DNA of 43,287 nt from an uncultured Actinomycetes bacterium. GTDB lineage: Bacteria > Actinomycetota > Actinomycetes > Mycobacteriales > Mycobacteriaceae. Within the stretch, counting starts at the first letter, position 1, and each line of letters begins with the position of its first letter. Below, piece after piece: positions 7,523 to 18,529 of the stretch. The notes beneath the pieces are model-generated. The model was not told the DNA's origin. It saw nothing but the letters and a program-made list of their open reading frames with translations, and ran no database searches. The stretch lies in contig CAIRCP010000080.1 of assembly GCA_903877095.1 (NCBI GenBank), forward strand, positions 68,259-111,545, read 5' to 3'. Position numbers and translations under genes: made by a program.

Positions 7523-8692
7523 TCAGACTTCAGCGACCGCGGCCACCGCCGCCGCCACGGCCGGTCCCACGCGGGGGTCCAGCGGGCTCGGGACGATACG
7601 GTCGGGGGCCAGATCGTCGCCGACGACGGAGAAGATCGCTTCCGCCGCAGCCACTTTCATCTTCTCAGTGATCCGGCGGGCGCCGGCGTCCAGCGCGCCG
7701 CGGAAGACGCCCGGGAAGGCCAGCACATTGTTGATCTGATTCGGGAAGTCGCTGCGCCCGGTGGCCACGATCGCCGCGTATCGCTTGGCCACCTCCGGGT
7801 GGATCTCCGGATCGGGGTTCGAGCAGGCGAAGACGATCCCGTTGGGCGCCATTGTGGCGATGACGTCCTCGGACACCTTGCCGGCCGACAGCCCGAGGAA
7901 CACGTCAGCGCCGGCCAGCGCCTCGGCCACCCCACCGGTCCGTCCCTCCGGATTGGTCCGCGTCGCCAGGTCGGCCTTCACCGAGTTCAGGTCGTCGCGC
8001 CCGGTGTGGACGATGCCGCGGGAGTCCACCATCGTGATGTCGCTGAGGCCGGCCTCCAGCAGGATGTTCGCGCAGGCAACGCCGGCCGCGCCGACGCCGG
8101 TGATGACCATCTTCAACGAGCTCATCTCGCGTCCCAGGACCGCGGACGCGCCCATCAGCGCGGCCAGTACCACGATCGCGGTGCCGTGCTGGTCGTCGTG
8201 CATGACCGGGCAGTCCAGCGCCTCGATGCAGCGCCGTTCGATCTCAAAGCAGCGTGGGGCGGAAATGTCCTCCAGATTGACCGCGCCGAACGTCGGACGC
8301 AGCCGCACCAGCGTCTCGACGATCTCGTCGGGATCCTTGGTGTCCAGCACGATAGGAATGGAGTCCAGCCCGGCGAAGGTCTTGAACAGCGCCGACTTGC
8401 CTTCCATGACCGGCAGCGAAGCCAGCGGCCCGATATCGCCCAGCCCGAGCACCGCACTGCCGTCGCTGACCACGGCCACCAGCCGGGGCGCCCAGGTGTA
8501 GCGCGCCGCCAGGGCCGGGTCGGCGGCGATGGCGCGACTGACCTGCGCCACCCCCGGGGTATAGGCGATCGACAGTGCGCGCTGGGTGTCCAGCGGCGAC
8601 TTCAACGCGACAGAAAGCTTGCCGCCTTCATGAGCAGCGAAGATCTCCTCGTTTTCGATGACGAGATGGGGGGCTGGCACCGTTTCAGACAC
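7523..8692 (-). CDS. NAD(P)-dependent malic enzyme (oxaloacetate-decarboxylating)
   Basis: A 389-residue short-type malic enzyme converting malate to pyruvate and CO2 with reduction of NAD(P). Visible motifs are SIAYTPGVA (catalytic Tyr), the metal-binding VNLEDISAP, HDDQHGTAI, the nucleotide-binding GVGAAGVA and SNPDPEIHP. The start at the GTG at 8692 is chosen because a TACCCT hexamer ends six bases upstream, as for a leaderless mRNA; an in-frame ATG-equivalent at 8758 would extend it by 22 residues into the corA promoter region. The gene occupies the position of mdh (Rv1240) in M. tuberculosis and lies head-to-head with corA. Confidence 0.92.
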   Translation of the reverse strand: MSETVPAPHLVIENEEIFAAHEGGKLSVALKSPLDTQRALSIAYTPGVAQVSRAIAADPALAARYTWAPRLVAVVSDGSAVLGLGDIGPLASLPVMEGKSALFKTFAGLDSIPIVLDTKDPDEIVETLVRLRPTFGAVNLEDISAPRCFEIERRCIEALDCPVMHDDQHGTAIVVLAALMGASAVLGREMSSLKMVITGVGAAGVACANILLEAGLSDITMVDSRGIVHTGRDDLNSVKADLATRTNPEGRTGGVAEALAGADVFLGLSAGKVSEDVIATMAPNGIVFACSNPDPEIHPEVAKRYAAIVATGRSDFPNQINNVLAFPGVFRGALDAGARRITEKMKVAAAEAIFSVVGDDLAPDRIVPSPLDPRVGPAVAAAVAAVAEV

Positions 8693-8698
8693 CGCGTT

Positions 8699-8704
8699 AG
8701 GGTA
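8699..8704 (-). promoter_or_regulatory. Candidate -10 hexamer (TACCCT) for leaderless malic enzyme mRNA
   Basis: On the minus strand TACCCT is followed by six bases and then the GTG at 8692, so the transcript would begin at or next to the start codon. No ribosome site is visible before that GTG, which supports this reading. Confidence 0.5.
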
Positions 8705-8786
8705 CTCGACCGGCGCCCCGCGGCTTTGGGGCGTGCCGAAAGGGTCGGCGCGTAGCATTTGGACGACGCAGAGGAGGTCGGAACTT

Positions 8787-9890
8787 ATGGCATCGTTTCG
8801 CCCCCGGCCGCCGGTGCACCCACTTCAGGTCCTCGGGCCCGGCCCCGACCACGACTCCGAACGCACGCACGCCCCGGTGACACAGGTCGTCGTCGATTGC
8901 GCTGTTTATCTGGATGGGCACCGGGTCCCGGGCACCTTCACCCCCGAAGCCGCCTTCGCCGGGGTTCGTGAACTGGAAGCATCCGGGCAGCAGGCGTTCG
9001 TGTGGATCGGTCTGCACGAACCCGACCACGCACAGATGAATTCCATCGCCGATCTGTTCGGGCTTCATCCGCTGGCGGTGGAAGACGCCGTGCACGCCCA
9101 CCAACGCCCGAAGGTCGAGCGCTACGACGACACCCTGTTCCTGGTGCTCAAGACCGTCAACTATGTGCCGCACGAGACCGTCGCCCTCGCCCGCGAAATC
9201 GTCGAAACCGGCGAGATCATGGTGTTCATCGGAGCCGACTTCGTCGTCACCGTCCGCCACGGCGACCACAGCGGACTGGCGGATGTCCGCAAGCGGCTGG
9301 AAGCCGAACCGGACCAGCTCCGCCTCGGGCCGGGGGCGGTGATGCACGCCGTCGCCGACCATGTGGTGGACAGTTACCGCTGGGTGACCGCCGCCATGGA
9401 GGCCGATGTCGACGCGATCGAAGAGAACACCTTCTCCCCCACCAGCAAGACCGACATCGAGCCCATCTATCTACTCAAGCGCGAAGTGGTGGAGTTACGG
9501 CGCGCGGTGTCACCGCTGACCGACGACATCGAACGGCTCATCAGCGACAACCGCGATCTGCTGTCCAAAGAGGTGCGCCGGCAGATGGGCGACGTCCTGG
9601 ACCACCAGATCCTGGCCGCCGACGAGATCGCCGAATACGACGAGATGCTCTCCTCATTGGTTCAGGCGGCGTTGGCGAAGGTGGGCATGCAGCAGAACCA
9701 GGACATGCGCAAGATATCGGCGTGGGCCGCGATGGCCGCGGTACCGACCGCCATCGCCGGCATCTACGGCATGAATTTCGAGCACATGCCGGAACTGGCA
9801 TGGACGTGGGGCTATCCGGCCGTCCTGCTCCTGATGATCACGATCTGCTCGTTCCTCTACCGGACGTTCCGCCGCAACCACTGGCTCTGA
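8787..9890 (+). CDS. corA: Magnesium/cobalt transport protein CorA
   Basis: A 367-residue CorA-family channel. The soluble N-terminal part (about 1-280) contains FVWIGLHEPD and the long stalk helix; the C terminus has two membrane helices, the first followed by the signature GMN in IYGMNFEHMPE, and ends with a basic tail (RTFRRNHWL). It forms a homopentameric Mg2+ channel in the inner membrane. The ATG is supported by GAGGAGG nine bases upstream; an upstream in-frame extension overlaps the malic enzyme start and is rejected. Its stop codon directly abuts the stop of the convergent suppressor-of-fused gene. Confidence 0.95.
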   Translation: MASFRPRPPVHPLQVLGPGPDHDSERTHAPVTQVVVDCAVYLDGHRVPGTFTPEAAFAGVRELEASGQQAFVWIGLHEPDHAQMNSIADLFGLHPLAVEDAVHAHQRPKVERYDDTLFLVLKTVNYVPHETVALAREIVETGEIMVFIGADFVVTVRHGDHSGLADVRKRLEAEPDQLRLGPGAVMHAVADHVVDSYRWVTAAMEADVDAIEENTFSPTSKTDIEPIYLLKREVVELRRAVSPLTDDIERLISDNRDLLSKEVRRQMGDVLDHQILAADEIAEYDEMLSSLVQAALAKVGMQQNQDMRKISAWAAMAAVPTAIAGIYGMNFEHMPELAWTWGYPAVLLLMITICSFLYRTFRRNHWL

Positions 9891-10505
9891 CTACTGCGCT
9901 CCCGCGGATGAGGCCGGCCGCAAGGGATCCAGCACGTCGACACCGTCGTCGGTCCACGCCTGACGCATCGCGTCGGCACCCTTGAGCCGCACCCAGGCGC
10001 CTTCGGTCTGGGTGATCGGTAACGCGGACAGGAACCGAACGGGGTCACGTGGGGCCGGCAAAGCGACCTCGGGGATGTCCGAAACACCAAGCAGCACAGC
10101 GGTGAACGGGGCTCCGCTCCACAGCGGACCGGACAGGTCCACCAGCGCGCCGGGCGTGAGCACGACACCTTCGACGGCCGGTGTCGCGGCCACCACTGCG
10201 AGGGTCCGGGCCAGTCCGGCGCTCGGCAGCGCAGAGCGCAGGCTCAGCACCACCTCGGCCCGCGGGCCGAGCAGGGGATCGGACACCGGCGCCGCCGGAT
10301 CGGTCATCGGGTAACGCGAACAGCCCAGGGTCACATGGTGGAAGACGCCGTCGAATCCCCGGCGACGGTCGGGCCCGAAGCGCAGCACGTCGATACGCTC
10401 CACGCCGAGGAAGGTCACGCTGGCGGTGTCGGGATCGGAATCCATTCCCAGCGAGGCAAAGTGCGAACGAAGATGGCCGCTTACCGCCGCCAGCGAATCA
10501 CTCAC
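9891..10505 (-). CDS. Suppressor-of-fused (SUFU) domain protein at the end of the sug operon
   Basis: A 204-residue protein resembling bacterial SUFU-domain proteins: [17 protein letters not shown], then [25 protein letters not shown], and a C-terminal [17 protein letters not shown] segment. Bacterial SUFU proteins have no settled role; some act as toxin-immunity-like or regulatory proteins. The GTG start overlaps the sugC stop (GTGA), so it is translationally coupled to the trehalose importer. No transmembrane segment or signal peptide is visible. Whether it affects trehalose uptake is unknown. Confidence 0.75.
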   Translation of the reverse strand: MSDSLAAVSGHLRSHFASLGMDSDPDTASVTFLGVERIDVLRFGPDRRRGFDGVFHHVTLGCSRYPMTDPAAPVSDPLLGPRAEVVLSLRSALPSAGLARTLAVVAATPAVEGVVLTPGALVDLSGPLWSGAPFTAVLLGVSDIPEVALPAPRDPVRFLSALPITQTEGAWVRLKGADAMRQAWTDDGVDVLDPLRPASSAGAQ

Positions 10506-11656
10506 CCGGCCAGAGCGGAGAGATTCAACCCGGTGTCACCGTCGAAGACCTGCATCTTGGTGGTGTCGAGGGCCAGTTCGATCGTATCCCCCGTGGCGAC
10601 TCGGGAATCTCCCGAAACCCTTGCGACGTAACGGCTTTCGCCGATACCGGAATCGGCTGCCAGCTCGGCGAGATGGTCCGACCGCGCACCGGCGCCCGCG
10701 GTCGAGAAATACACATACTTGTCCGCACCCAGCGACTCGACCAGATCCGCCCGGACACCGAAGGCCAGGGAACGCGCCCGCTCGTGGATATCGAGCAGCG
10801 TGGCGTCCTCGAAGTGCTCCGGCCGCACGCCGACGATGACGTTCGCCGGCAGCGTTGCGCTATCCAGTGCGTCGAGCCCCACCTGGCCGAACGGCAGTCG
10901 CAGCCCGATGGACGTCGGCGCGGCCGGGAAGAAATTCATCGCCGGCGAACCGATGAAGCCCGCCACGAAAAGATTCGCCGGCTGGTTGTACAACTCGTCG
11001 GGGGTGCCGATCTGCTGGGCCTCGCCGGCGCGCAACACCACCACCCGGTCACCCAGGGTCATCGCCTCGGTCTGATCGTGGGTGACGTAGACCGTGGTGG
11101 TGCCCAGTCGGTTCTGCAGCCGGGCGATCTCTGCCCGCATCTGCACCCGCAGCTTGGCGTCGAGGTTGGAGAGCGGCTCATCCATCAGGAACGCCTTGGG
11201 GTTCCGCACGATCGCCCGACCCATCGCGACCCGCTGGCGCTGGCCGCCGGAGAGCTGAGAGGGCTTGCGGTCCAACAGGTTCGACAGGTCAAGGATGCGC
11301 GCGGTCTCGGCGACCTTGGCGTCGATGTCGGCTTTTGACATCTTGGCCAGGGTGAGCGGGAACGCGATGTTCTGCCGCACCGTCATATGCGGGTACAGCG
11401 CGTAGGACTGGAACACCATCGCGATGTCACGGTCGCGGGGTGCCTTCTCGTTGACCCGTTGGCCGCCGATCCGCAGTTCACCGGAGGTGATGTCCTCCAG
11501 GCCCGCAATCATGTTGAGGGTGGTGGACTTTCCGCAGCCGGACGGCCCGACGAGGATGACGAACTCGCCGTCGGCGATGGTCAGCGACAGATCCTTCACC
11601 GGGGTGGCGCCATCGGGATAGCGCTTGGTCACATTCTCTAAGACGATCTCGGCCAT
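10502..11656 (-). CDS. sugC: Trehalose ABC transporter ATP-binding protein SugC
   Basis: A 384-residue MsmK/UgpC-type ATPase. Walker A is GPSGCGKST (about 37-45), the ABC signature is LSGGQ, Walker B is [12 protein letters not shown], and the switch histidine is in [13 protein letters not shown]-terminal OB-type regulatory domain (about 240-384) follows. As a homodimer it powers import through SugA-SugB; in mycobacteria LpqY-SugABC recycles trehalose released during mycolic acid transfer. It starts six bases after the sugB stop and overlaps the SUFU gene by four bases. Confidence 0.96.
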   Translation of the reverse strand: MAEIVLENVTKRYPDGATPVKDLSLTIADGEFVILVGPSGCGKSTTLNMIAGLEDITSGELRIGGQRVNEKAPRDRDIAMVFQSYALYPHMTVRQNIAFPLTLAKMSKADIDAKVAETARILDLSNLLDRKPSQLSGGQRQRVAMGRAIVRNPKAFLMDEPLSNLDAKLRVQMRAEIARLQNRLGTTTVYVTHDQTEAMTLGDRVVVLRAGEAQQIGTPDELYNQPANLFVAGFIGSPAMNFFPAAPTSIGLRLPFGQVGLDALDSATLPANVIVGVRPEHFEDATLLDIHERARSLAFGVRADLVESLGADKYVYFSTAGAGARSDHLAELAADSGIGESRYVARVSGDSRVATGDTIELALDTTKMQVFDGDTGLNLSALAG

Positions 11657-11662
11657 CGCCCG

Positions 11663-12499
11663 CTACCCCTTCACCGCGCCGGAGGTCAGCCCGGCGACAA
11701 TCCGTCGTTGGAAAATCAGAACAAATACGATGATCGGAATCGTGATCACCATGGCGCCGGCCGCGATCGACCCGGTCGGCTCCTCGAATTGCGAACTGCC
11801 GGTGAAGTTCGCGATCGCCACCGGTGCGGTGATGGCCGACTTCGTCGCCGTCAGCGACAGTGCCAGCAGCAAGTCGTTCCAGGCGAAGATGAACACCAGG
11901 ATGGCCGCGGTCACGATGCCCGGAGCAGCCAATGGGGCGATCACCCGCCGGAACGCCTGCGCCGGAGTGGCGCCGTCCATTTTGGCGGCCTTCTCCAGAT
12001 CCCAGGGGATCTCGCGGAAGAACGCCGACAGGGTGTAGATGGCAAGCGGGAGCGCAAAGGTGATGTAGGGAAGGATCAGTCCGGGCCAGGTGTCGAACAG
12101 GCCGATGCGGCGCTCGATGTTGAACAGCGGTGTGACGAGCGAGATTTGCGGGAACATCGCGATGAGCAGAGCCGCTCCGATGAGCAGCCGCTTGCCGACG
12201 AAGTCCAGCCGCGCCACCGCGTAAGCAGCCATTCCGCCGATGACCACGGCGACGAGCGTGGTGATCAGCCCGATGCCGATGGAGTTGATCAACGCCGAGG
12301 AGAACACGTCGCCGCTGAAGATGCCCTTGTAGTTCTCCCACGTGATCGACGAGGGAATCAGCTTGCCGTCCTTGACCGCTGACGTCGGCTTGAGCGACAG
12401 GCTCAGAATCCACAGCACCGGCAGGAGTGCGTAGAGCACCACCAGGACGTTGACGACGGTCCAGAAGGTGGCACGCCTGCCGTCGATGCGTTCAGACAT
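11663..12499 (-). CDS. sugB: Trehalose ABC transporter permease SugB
   Basis: A 278-residue inner-membrane permease with about six hydrophobic segments (first: [18 protein letters not shown]). The EAA loop that docks on the ATPase is visible as [18 protein letters not shown] followed by PLAAPGI. It pairs with SugA to form the sugar channel. The ATG follows the sugA stop by one base, and the gene is the third of the lpqY-sugA-sugB-sugC unit. Length and motifs match MalG-type permeases. Confidence 0.96.
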   Translation of the reverse strand: MSERIDGRRATFWTVVNVLVVLYALLPVLWILSLSLKPTSAVKDGKLIPSSITWENYKGIFSGDVFSSALINSIGIGLITTLVAVVIGGMAAYAVARLDFVGKRLLIGAALLIAMFPQISLVTPLFNIERRIGLFDTWPGLILPYITFALPLAIYTLSAFFREIPWDLEKAAKMDGATPAQAFRRVIAPLAAPGIVTAAILVFIFAWNDLLLALSLTATKSAITAPVAIANFTGSSQFEEPTGSIAAGAMVITIPIIVFVLIFQRRIVAGLTSGAVKG

Positions 12500-12500
12500 G

Positions 12501-14866
<2,366 letters not shown>

Positions 14867-14879
14867 CTACTGTAAACGT

Positions 14880-14981
14880 GCGATGAGCGCTTGCGCGAAG
14901 CGCCGACAGCGTGGCGACGGGCGCTGGCGCGAAGAGCCGAGAGCGTAGCGATGAGCGCCTGCGCGAAGAGCCGAGAGCCAG
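14880..14981. repeat. Three tandem 34-base repeats between lpqY and the upstream gene
   Basis: Units start at 14880, 14914 and 14948 and share GCGATGAGCGC-TGCGCGAAG and CCGAGAGCGT with a few mismatches; the third is slightly shortened. They fill most of the 162-base gap between the lpqY start and the stop of the membrane-protein gene at 14999. On the minus strand this is the region just upstream of lpqY. Confidence 0.85.
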
Positions 14982-14998
14982 GCCGCAGAACCGAACGC

Positions 14999-15511
14999 TT
15001 ACAAGGTCAAGCGCGACAGCATGTCCCGCGCCTGCTCGGCGCTCTGCGGATCGCACAGCACGTCGTAGCGTCCGGCCACGAGTTGCATGGTCGAGCTGAA
15101 ATCCCTGGTGCCCTTCGACATCCAGTAGGGAACAGCCGACGTGATCAGTCCGAACAAGACACCGGCGGGAATCGCCGCAACGAGGGCCCCGGCGAGATTG
15201 CCGGTGAACATGCCCAGCAGCAGGCCGATGAAGACACCGAGCCAGGCACCGCTGGCGATGCCGGTGAGCAGCACCTTGCCCCAGGTGAGTCGTCCGATCA
15301 CTCGCTCCACCTGCATGAGGTCGACGCCGACGATGGTGACGTGCTGCACCGGGAACTGGTTGTCGGACAGATAGTCGACGGCCTTCTGCGCTTCGGCATA
15401 GGTGGGGTACGAGCCGACGGGCCAACCTTTCGGCGGCGTCGGCAAGCCGAGCGGACCCCGGCGCGCCGCGGCGGCACCGCCCGGGTTCTGCGCTGAGAAA
15501 GGACTGGTCAT
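14999..15511 (-). CDS. Membrane protein with general-stress-protein-17M-like domain (Rv1234-like)
   Basis: A 170-residue protein. After a Pro/Gly/Ala-rich N terminus, residues about 30-75 resemble the general stress protein 17M domain (PVGSYPTYAEAQKAVDYL, then VTIVGVDLMQVERV). Two membrane helices follow (VLLTGIASGAWLGVFIGLLLG and LAGALVAAIPAGVLFGLI), with a short cytoplasmic tail. The ATG at 15511 is preceded by GAAGGAG; upstream in-frame codons encode only the translated 12-base repeat (NRRT units) and are rejected. Function is unknown; position matches Rv1234, upstream of the lpqY-sug genes on the same strand. Confidence 0.85.
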   Translation of the reverse strand: MTSPFSAQNPGGAAAARRGPLGLPTPPKGWPVGSYPTYAEAQKAVDYLSDNQFPVQHVTIVGVDLMQVERVIGRLTWGKVLLTGIASGAWLGVFIGLLLGMFTGNLAGALVAAIPAGVLFGLITSAVPYWMSKGTRDFSSTMQLVAGRYDVLCDPQSAEQARDMLSRLTL

Positions 15512-15530
15512 AGCTGTTGCGCTCCTTCGT

Positions 15531-15578
15531 GTGCGTCGGTTGGTGCGTCGGTTGGTGCGTCGGTTGGTGCGTCGGTTG
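15531..15578. repeat. Four perfect 12-base tandem repeats in a gene leader
   Basis: GTGCGTCGGTTG occurs four times head-to-tail (starts 15531, 15543, 15555, 15567). The array ends 20 bases before the ATG of the membrane-protein gene at 15511 on the minus strand, in its leader or promoter. Such a perfect short array is likely to vary in copy number among strains. Confidence 0.92.
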
Positions 15579-15636
15579 GTTCCGCGGCCAGGTTCTGCAC
15601 CAGCATGACAGCCGCGGAAGGATTCGGTTGTGCGGA

Positions 15637-16605
15637 TCAGACCGGCGGGCTGAAACGGTCGCTGTTTCGCACCATCCCGGCAGCCCGACCCTTGCCCGCC
15701 ACCACCAGCGCCATCTTGCGGCTGGCTTCGTCGATCATTTCCTCGCCGAGCATCACCGCCCCCCGGGCACCGCCCTGCGCCGAGGTGTGCCATTCGTAAG
15801 CCTCGAGAATCAATTCGGCACGGTCGTACTCATCCTGGCGGGGACTGAAGATCTCGTTGCCGGCCTCGATCTGGTCAGGGTGCAGCACCCACTTGCCGTC
15901 GTAACCCAGCGCCGCGGACCGCCCGGCGACCCGGCGGAAGGCCTCGACGTCGCGCACCTTGAGATAGGGCCCATCGACGGCGGCGATGCCGTGTGCGCGC
16001 GCGGCAATCAGGATCGTCATCAGCACGTGGTGGTACGCATCGCCGACGTCGTAGCCCTCGGGTTGCTCGCCGACCACCAGCGTGCGCATGTTCAGGCTCG
16101 CCATCAGATCCGCGGGCCCGAGGACCAGCGCCTGCACCCGCGGTGCCGTCGCGATGGCGTCGATGTTGATCAGTCCCTTGGCATCCTCGATCTGCGCGTC
16201 GATCCCGATGCGACCCACCGGCAGGCCGTGCGAGCGCTCCAGCTGGGTGAGCAGCAGATCCAACGCGTGCACATGGCTCGCGTCGCTCACTTTGGGCAGC
16301 ACGATGACGTCAAGATCGGCCCCTGCCGCCGAGACCACGTCGATGACGTCGCTGTAGGTCCATGGGGTCGTCCAGTCATTGACTCGCACCCCACGCAACT
16401 GACCCGACCAGCCCGGACCGGCCAGCGCAGCGGCCACCCGGGTGCGGGCCGCCGCCTTGGCATCCGCGGCGACGGCATCTTCGAGATCGAGGAACACCTC
16501 GTCGGCGGGCAGGCCTTTGGCCTTTTCGATCATCCTCGGATTGCTGCCTGGAACGGACAGGCAGGTTCGACGGGGCCGATAAGCGGGTCGGGCGATCATG
16601 TCCAC
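15637..16605 (-). CDS. HpcH/HpaI aldolase / CitE-like acyl-CoA lyase
   Basis: A 322-residue protein of the citrate lyase beta-subunit/malyl-CoA lyase family. Typical elements are RRTCLSVPGSNPRM at the N terminus, VFLDLEDAV (metal-binding Asp/Glu), RVNDW, the strand VIVLPKVSDA, and IEDAKGLINI. The C-terminal segment GYDGKWVLHPDQI is also characteristic. Such enzymes cleave or form C-C bonds in (S)-citramalyl- or malyl-CoA-type substrates; the exact substrate is not readable. The GTG start has AGGAG six bases upstream. It is divergent from the MgtE-like gene, with 24 bases between start codons. Confidence 0.87.
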   Translation of the reverse strand: MDMIARPAYRPRRTCLSVPGSNPRMIEKAKGLPADEVFLDLEDAVAADAKAAARTRVAAALAGPGWSGQLRGVRVNDWTTPWTYSDVIDVVSAAGADLDVIVLPKVSDASHVHALDLLLTQLERSHGLPVGRIGIDAQIEDAKGLINIDAIATAPRVQALVLGPADLMASLNMRTLVVGEQPEGYDVGDAYHHVLMTILIAARAHGIAAVDGPYLKVRDVEAFRRVAGRSAALGYDGKWVLHPDQIEAGNEIFSPRQDEYDRAELILEAYEWHTSAQGGARGAVMLGEEMIDEASRKMALVVAGKGRAAGMVRNSDRFSPPV

Positions 16606-16615
16606 GCACTACTCC

Positions 16616-16621
16616 TACGCT
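16616..16621 (+). promoter_or_regulatory. Candidate -10 hexamer (TACGCT) for leaderless mRNA
   Basis: TACGCT is followed by eight bases and the ATG at 16630. No ribosome site is visible, so a leaderless transcript of the MgtE-N/CBS gene is likely. The hexamer lies in the 24-base gap to the divergent CitE-like gene. Confidence 0.4.
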
Positions 16622-16629
16622 TGGTAGCC

Positions 16630-17928
16630 ATGGCGTCGGTGAACAGGGTATACGCGGCGCGACTTGCGGGGATGGTCGTATTGGGCCCCGACGGTGAATC
16701 CCTGGGCCGGGTGCGCGATGTGGTGATCAGCATCAGCATCGTTCGCCAGCAGCCGCGGGTGCTCGGGCTGGTCGTCGAAATGCTCACCCGCAAGCGGATC
16801 TTCGTTCCGATCCTGCGCGTCACGGCCATCGAACCCAATGCCGTCACCCTCACCACCGGCAATGTGTCGCTGCGCCGGTTCGTCCAACGCCCCGGAGAGG
16901 TGCTGGTGCTGGGCCAGGTCCTCGACACCGAGGTGCGGGTCAACGACCCTGAGCTTGCGCAACTCGCCGGCATCGACGTCGTGGTGGTCGACCTCGGTAT
17001 CGAACAGACCCGCACCCGCGACTGGGTGGTCAGCCGGGTGGCGGTGCGCACGCACCGCCGGCTGGGCCGGCGCGGGGCGGTCGTGGTGGTGGAATGGCAA
17101 AACGTCGTCGGCCTGACCCCGTCCGGCTTGGCGATGCCCGATCAGGGCGTTGCACAGCTGCTGCAGCAGTTCGAGGGCCAGCGTCCGATCGCGGTGGCCG
17201 ATGCGCTGCGCGACCTGCCGACCAAACGACGCTCCGAGGTCATCAAAGCGCTCGACGACGAACGGCTTGCCGACATCCTGCAGGAGCTCTCCGAAGACGA
17301 CCAGACCGCGCTGCTGCGCCAACTCGACACCGAACGGGCTGCCGACGTGCTGGAGGCCATGGATCCCGACGACGCCGCCGACCTGTTGGGAGTCCTCAAC
17401 CCGACCGAGGCCGAAGTGCTGCTACGACGGATGGATCCCGAGGAATCCGAATCGGTTCGCCGGCTGCTCAGCCACTCCCCCGACACCGCCGGCGGCCTGA
17501 TGACGTCCGATCCGGTGGTTCTGGCCCCGGACACCACGGTGGCCGAGGCGCTGGCCCGGGTGCGCGACCCGGACATCACGCCGGCGCTGGCATCGCTGGT
17601 CTTCGTGGTGCGGCCGCCCACCGCCACCCCGACCGGCCGCTATCTGGGGTGTGTGCACCTGCAAGCCCTGCTGCGCGAGCCGCCGGCCAACCTGGTCAGC
17701 GGCATCATCGACGCGGACCTGCCGCCCCTGGACCCGGACTCCACGCTGGGCGCGGTGACGCGCTATTTCGCCGCCTACAACCTGGTGTGCGGCCCCGTGC
17801 TTGACGACGAGGGGCACCTGCTCGGAGCGGTGACGGTCGACGATGTCCTGGACCACCTGCTGCCTGACGACTGGCGGGAGAGCTTCGAAGATGCCGGCAC
17901 CGGACCCGCCGAGGGCCGTAGCCGATGA
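16630..17928 (+). CDS. Soluble MgtE N-domain/CBS protein (Rv1232c-like)
   Basis: A 432-residue protein. It begins with a PRC-barrel-like part (VVLGPDGESLGRVRDVVIS, about 15-170), continues with the MgtE N-terminal helical superhelix (repeated LxDLPxxxR, ILQELSEDDQTALLRQLD, VLEAMDPDDAADLLGVL, about 185-290), and ends with a CBS pair (about 295-415, beginning TAGGLMTSDPVVL). The membrane channel domain of true MgtE is absent, so it cannot itself transport Mg2+; a Mg2+- or nucleotide-sensing role is an inference. Its stop overlaps the next gene (ATGA), indicating coupled translation with the DUF1003 protein. Confidence 0.88.
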   Translation: MASVNRVYAARLAGMVVLGPDGESLGRVRDVVISISIVRQQPRVLGLVVEMLTRKRIFVPILRVTAIEPNAVTLTTGNVSLRRFVQRPGEVLVLGQVLDTEVRVNDPELAQLAGIDVVVVDLGIEQTRTRDWVVSRVAVRTHRRLGRRGAVVVVEWQNVVGLTPSGLAMPDQGVAQLLQQFEGQRPIAVADALRDLPTKRRSEVIKALDDERLADILQELSEDDQTALLRQLDTERAADVLEAMDPDDAADLLGVLNPTEAEVLLRRMDPEESESVRRLLSHSPDTAGGLMTSDPVVLAPDTTVAEALARVRDPDITPALASLVFVVRPPTATPTGRYLGCVHLQALLREPPANLVSGIIDADLPPLDPDSTLGAVTRYFAAYNLVCGPVLDDEGHLLGAVTVDDVLDHLLPDDWRESFEDAGTGPAEGRSR

Positions 17929-18464
17929 GTGACCCGCGGCAGCGGCTGGACACCCCGCTCACCTCGAGGCGGCTGTCCCTGAGCGTCGACCCCGAAACCG
18001 TCGGCCGGATCAGCGAATCGGTGGCCCGATTCCTCGGCACCGGGCGCTACCTGTTCTGGCAGACCGTCCTCGTCATCGTCTGGATCGCGCTGAATCTCTT
18101 CGCCGTCGGGCTGCGGTGGGACCCCTATCCGTTCATTCTGCTCAACCTGGCGTTCTCCACGCAGGCCGCCTACGCCGCGCCGCTGATCCTGCTGGCCCAG
18201 AACCGGCAGGAGAACCGCGACAAGGTCTCGCTGGAGGAGGACCGGCGCCGCGCTCAGCAGACCAAGGCCGACACCGAATTCCTCGCTCGCGAACTGGCTG
18301 CGCTGCGACTGGCGGTTGGCGAAGTGGCCACCCGCGACTATCTGCGACGCGAACTTGACGAAGTGCGCGAACTTCTCGAAACGCTGACACCGGCCGATGT
18401 GAAACCAGCAAAGTCGGGTAAGAAGGACAGCGCCGAACGGCGCGCGAAGAACAACTCCGGCTGA
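17925..18464 (+). CDS. DUF1003 membrane protein (Rv1231c-like)
   Basis: A 179-residue protein with two membrane helices (FWQTVLVIVWIALNLFAVG and FILLNLAFSTQAAYAAPLIL) separated by RWDPYP, the DUF1003 hallmark arrangement. A charged coiled-coil follows (NRQENRDKVSLEEDRRRAQQ, then a heptad-like region to about 155) and a Lys-rich tail. Role unknown. Coupled by a four-base overlap to the MgtE-N/CBS gene, which suggests a membrane partner for that soluble protein. Confidence 0.9.
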   Translation: MSDPRQRLDTPLTSRRLSLSVDPETVGRISESVARFLGTGRYLFWQTVLVIVWIALNLFAVGLRWDPYPFILLNLAFSTQAAYAAPLILLAQNRQENRDKVSLEEDRRRAQQTKADTEFLARELAALRLAVGEVATRDYLRRELDEVRELLETLTPADVKPAKSGKKDSAERRAKNNSG

Positions 18465-18529
18465 CGACTCCCCGGATGCGTTTCGCTGGACTGGGGTCCT
18501 TATGTATGGTGACTTGATTCACAACAGGA

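Noticed and set aside
14880..14981. CRISPR-like or insertion-sequence remnant
   Set aside because: 34-base units are contiguous, without spacers, terminal inverted repeats or a transposase frame.
15531..15578. CRISPR array
   Set aside because: Units are 12 bases and directly adjacent without spacers; no cas genes nearby.
15512..15793. N-terminal extension of the membrane-protein gene containing NRRT repeats
   Set aside because: It is the translation of a 12-base DNA repeat, overlaps the CitE-like gene end, and a good ribosome site precedes ATG 15511.
15517..16629. Plus-strand extension of the MgtE-like gene across the CitE-like gene
   Set aside because: Antisense to a well-supported lyase gene; the conserved protein begins at 16630.
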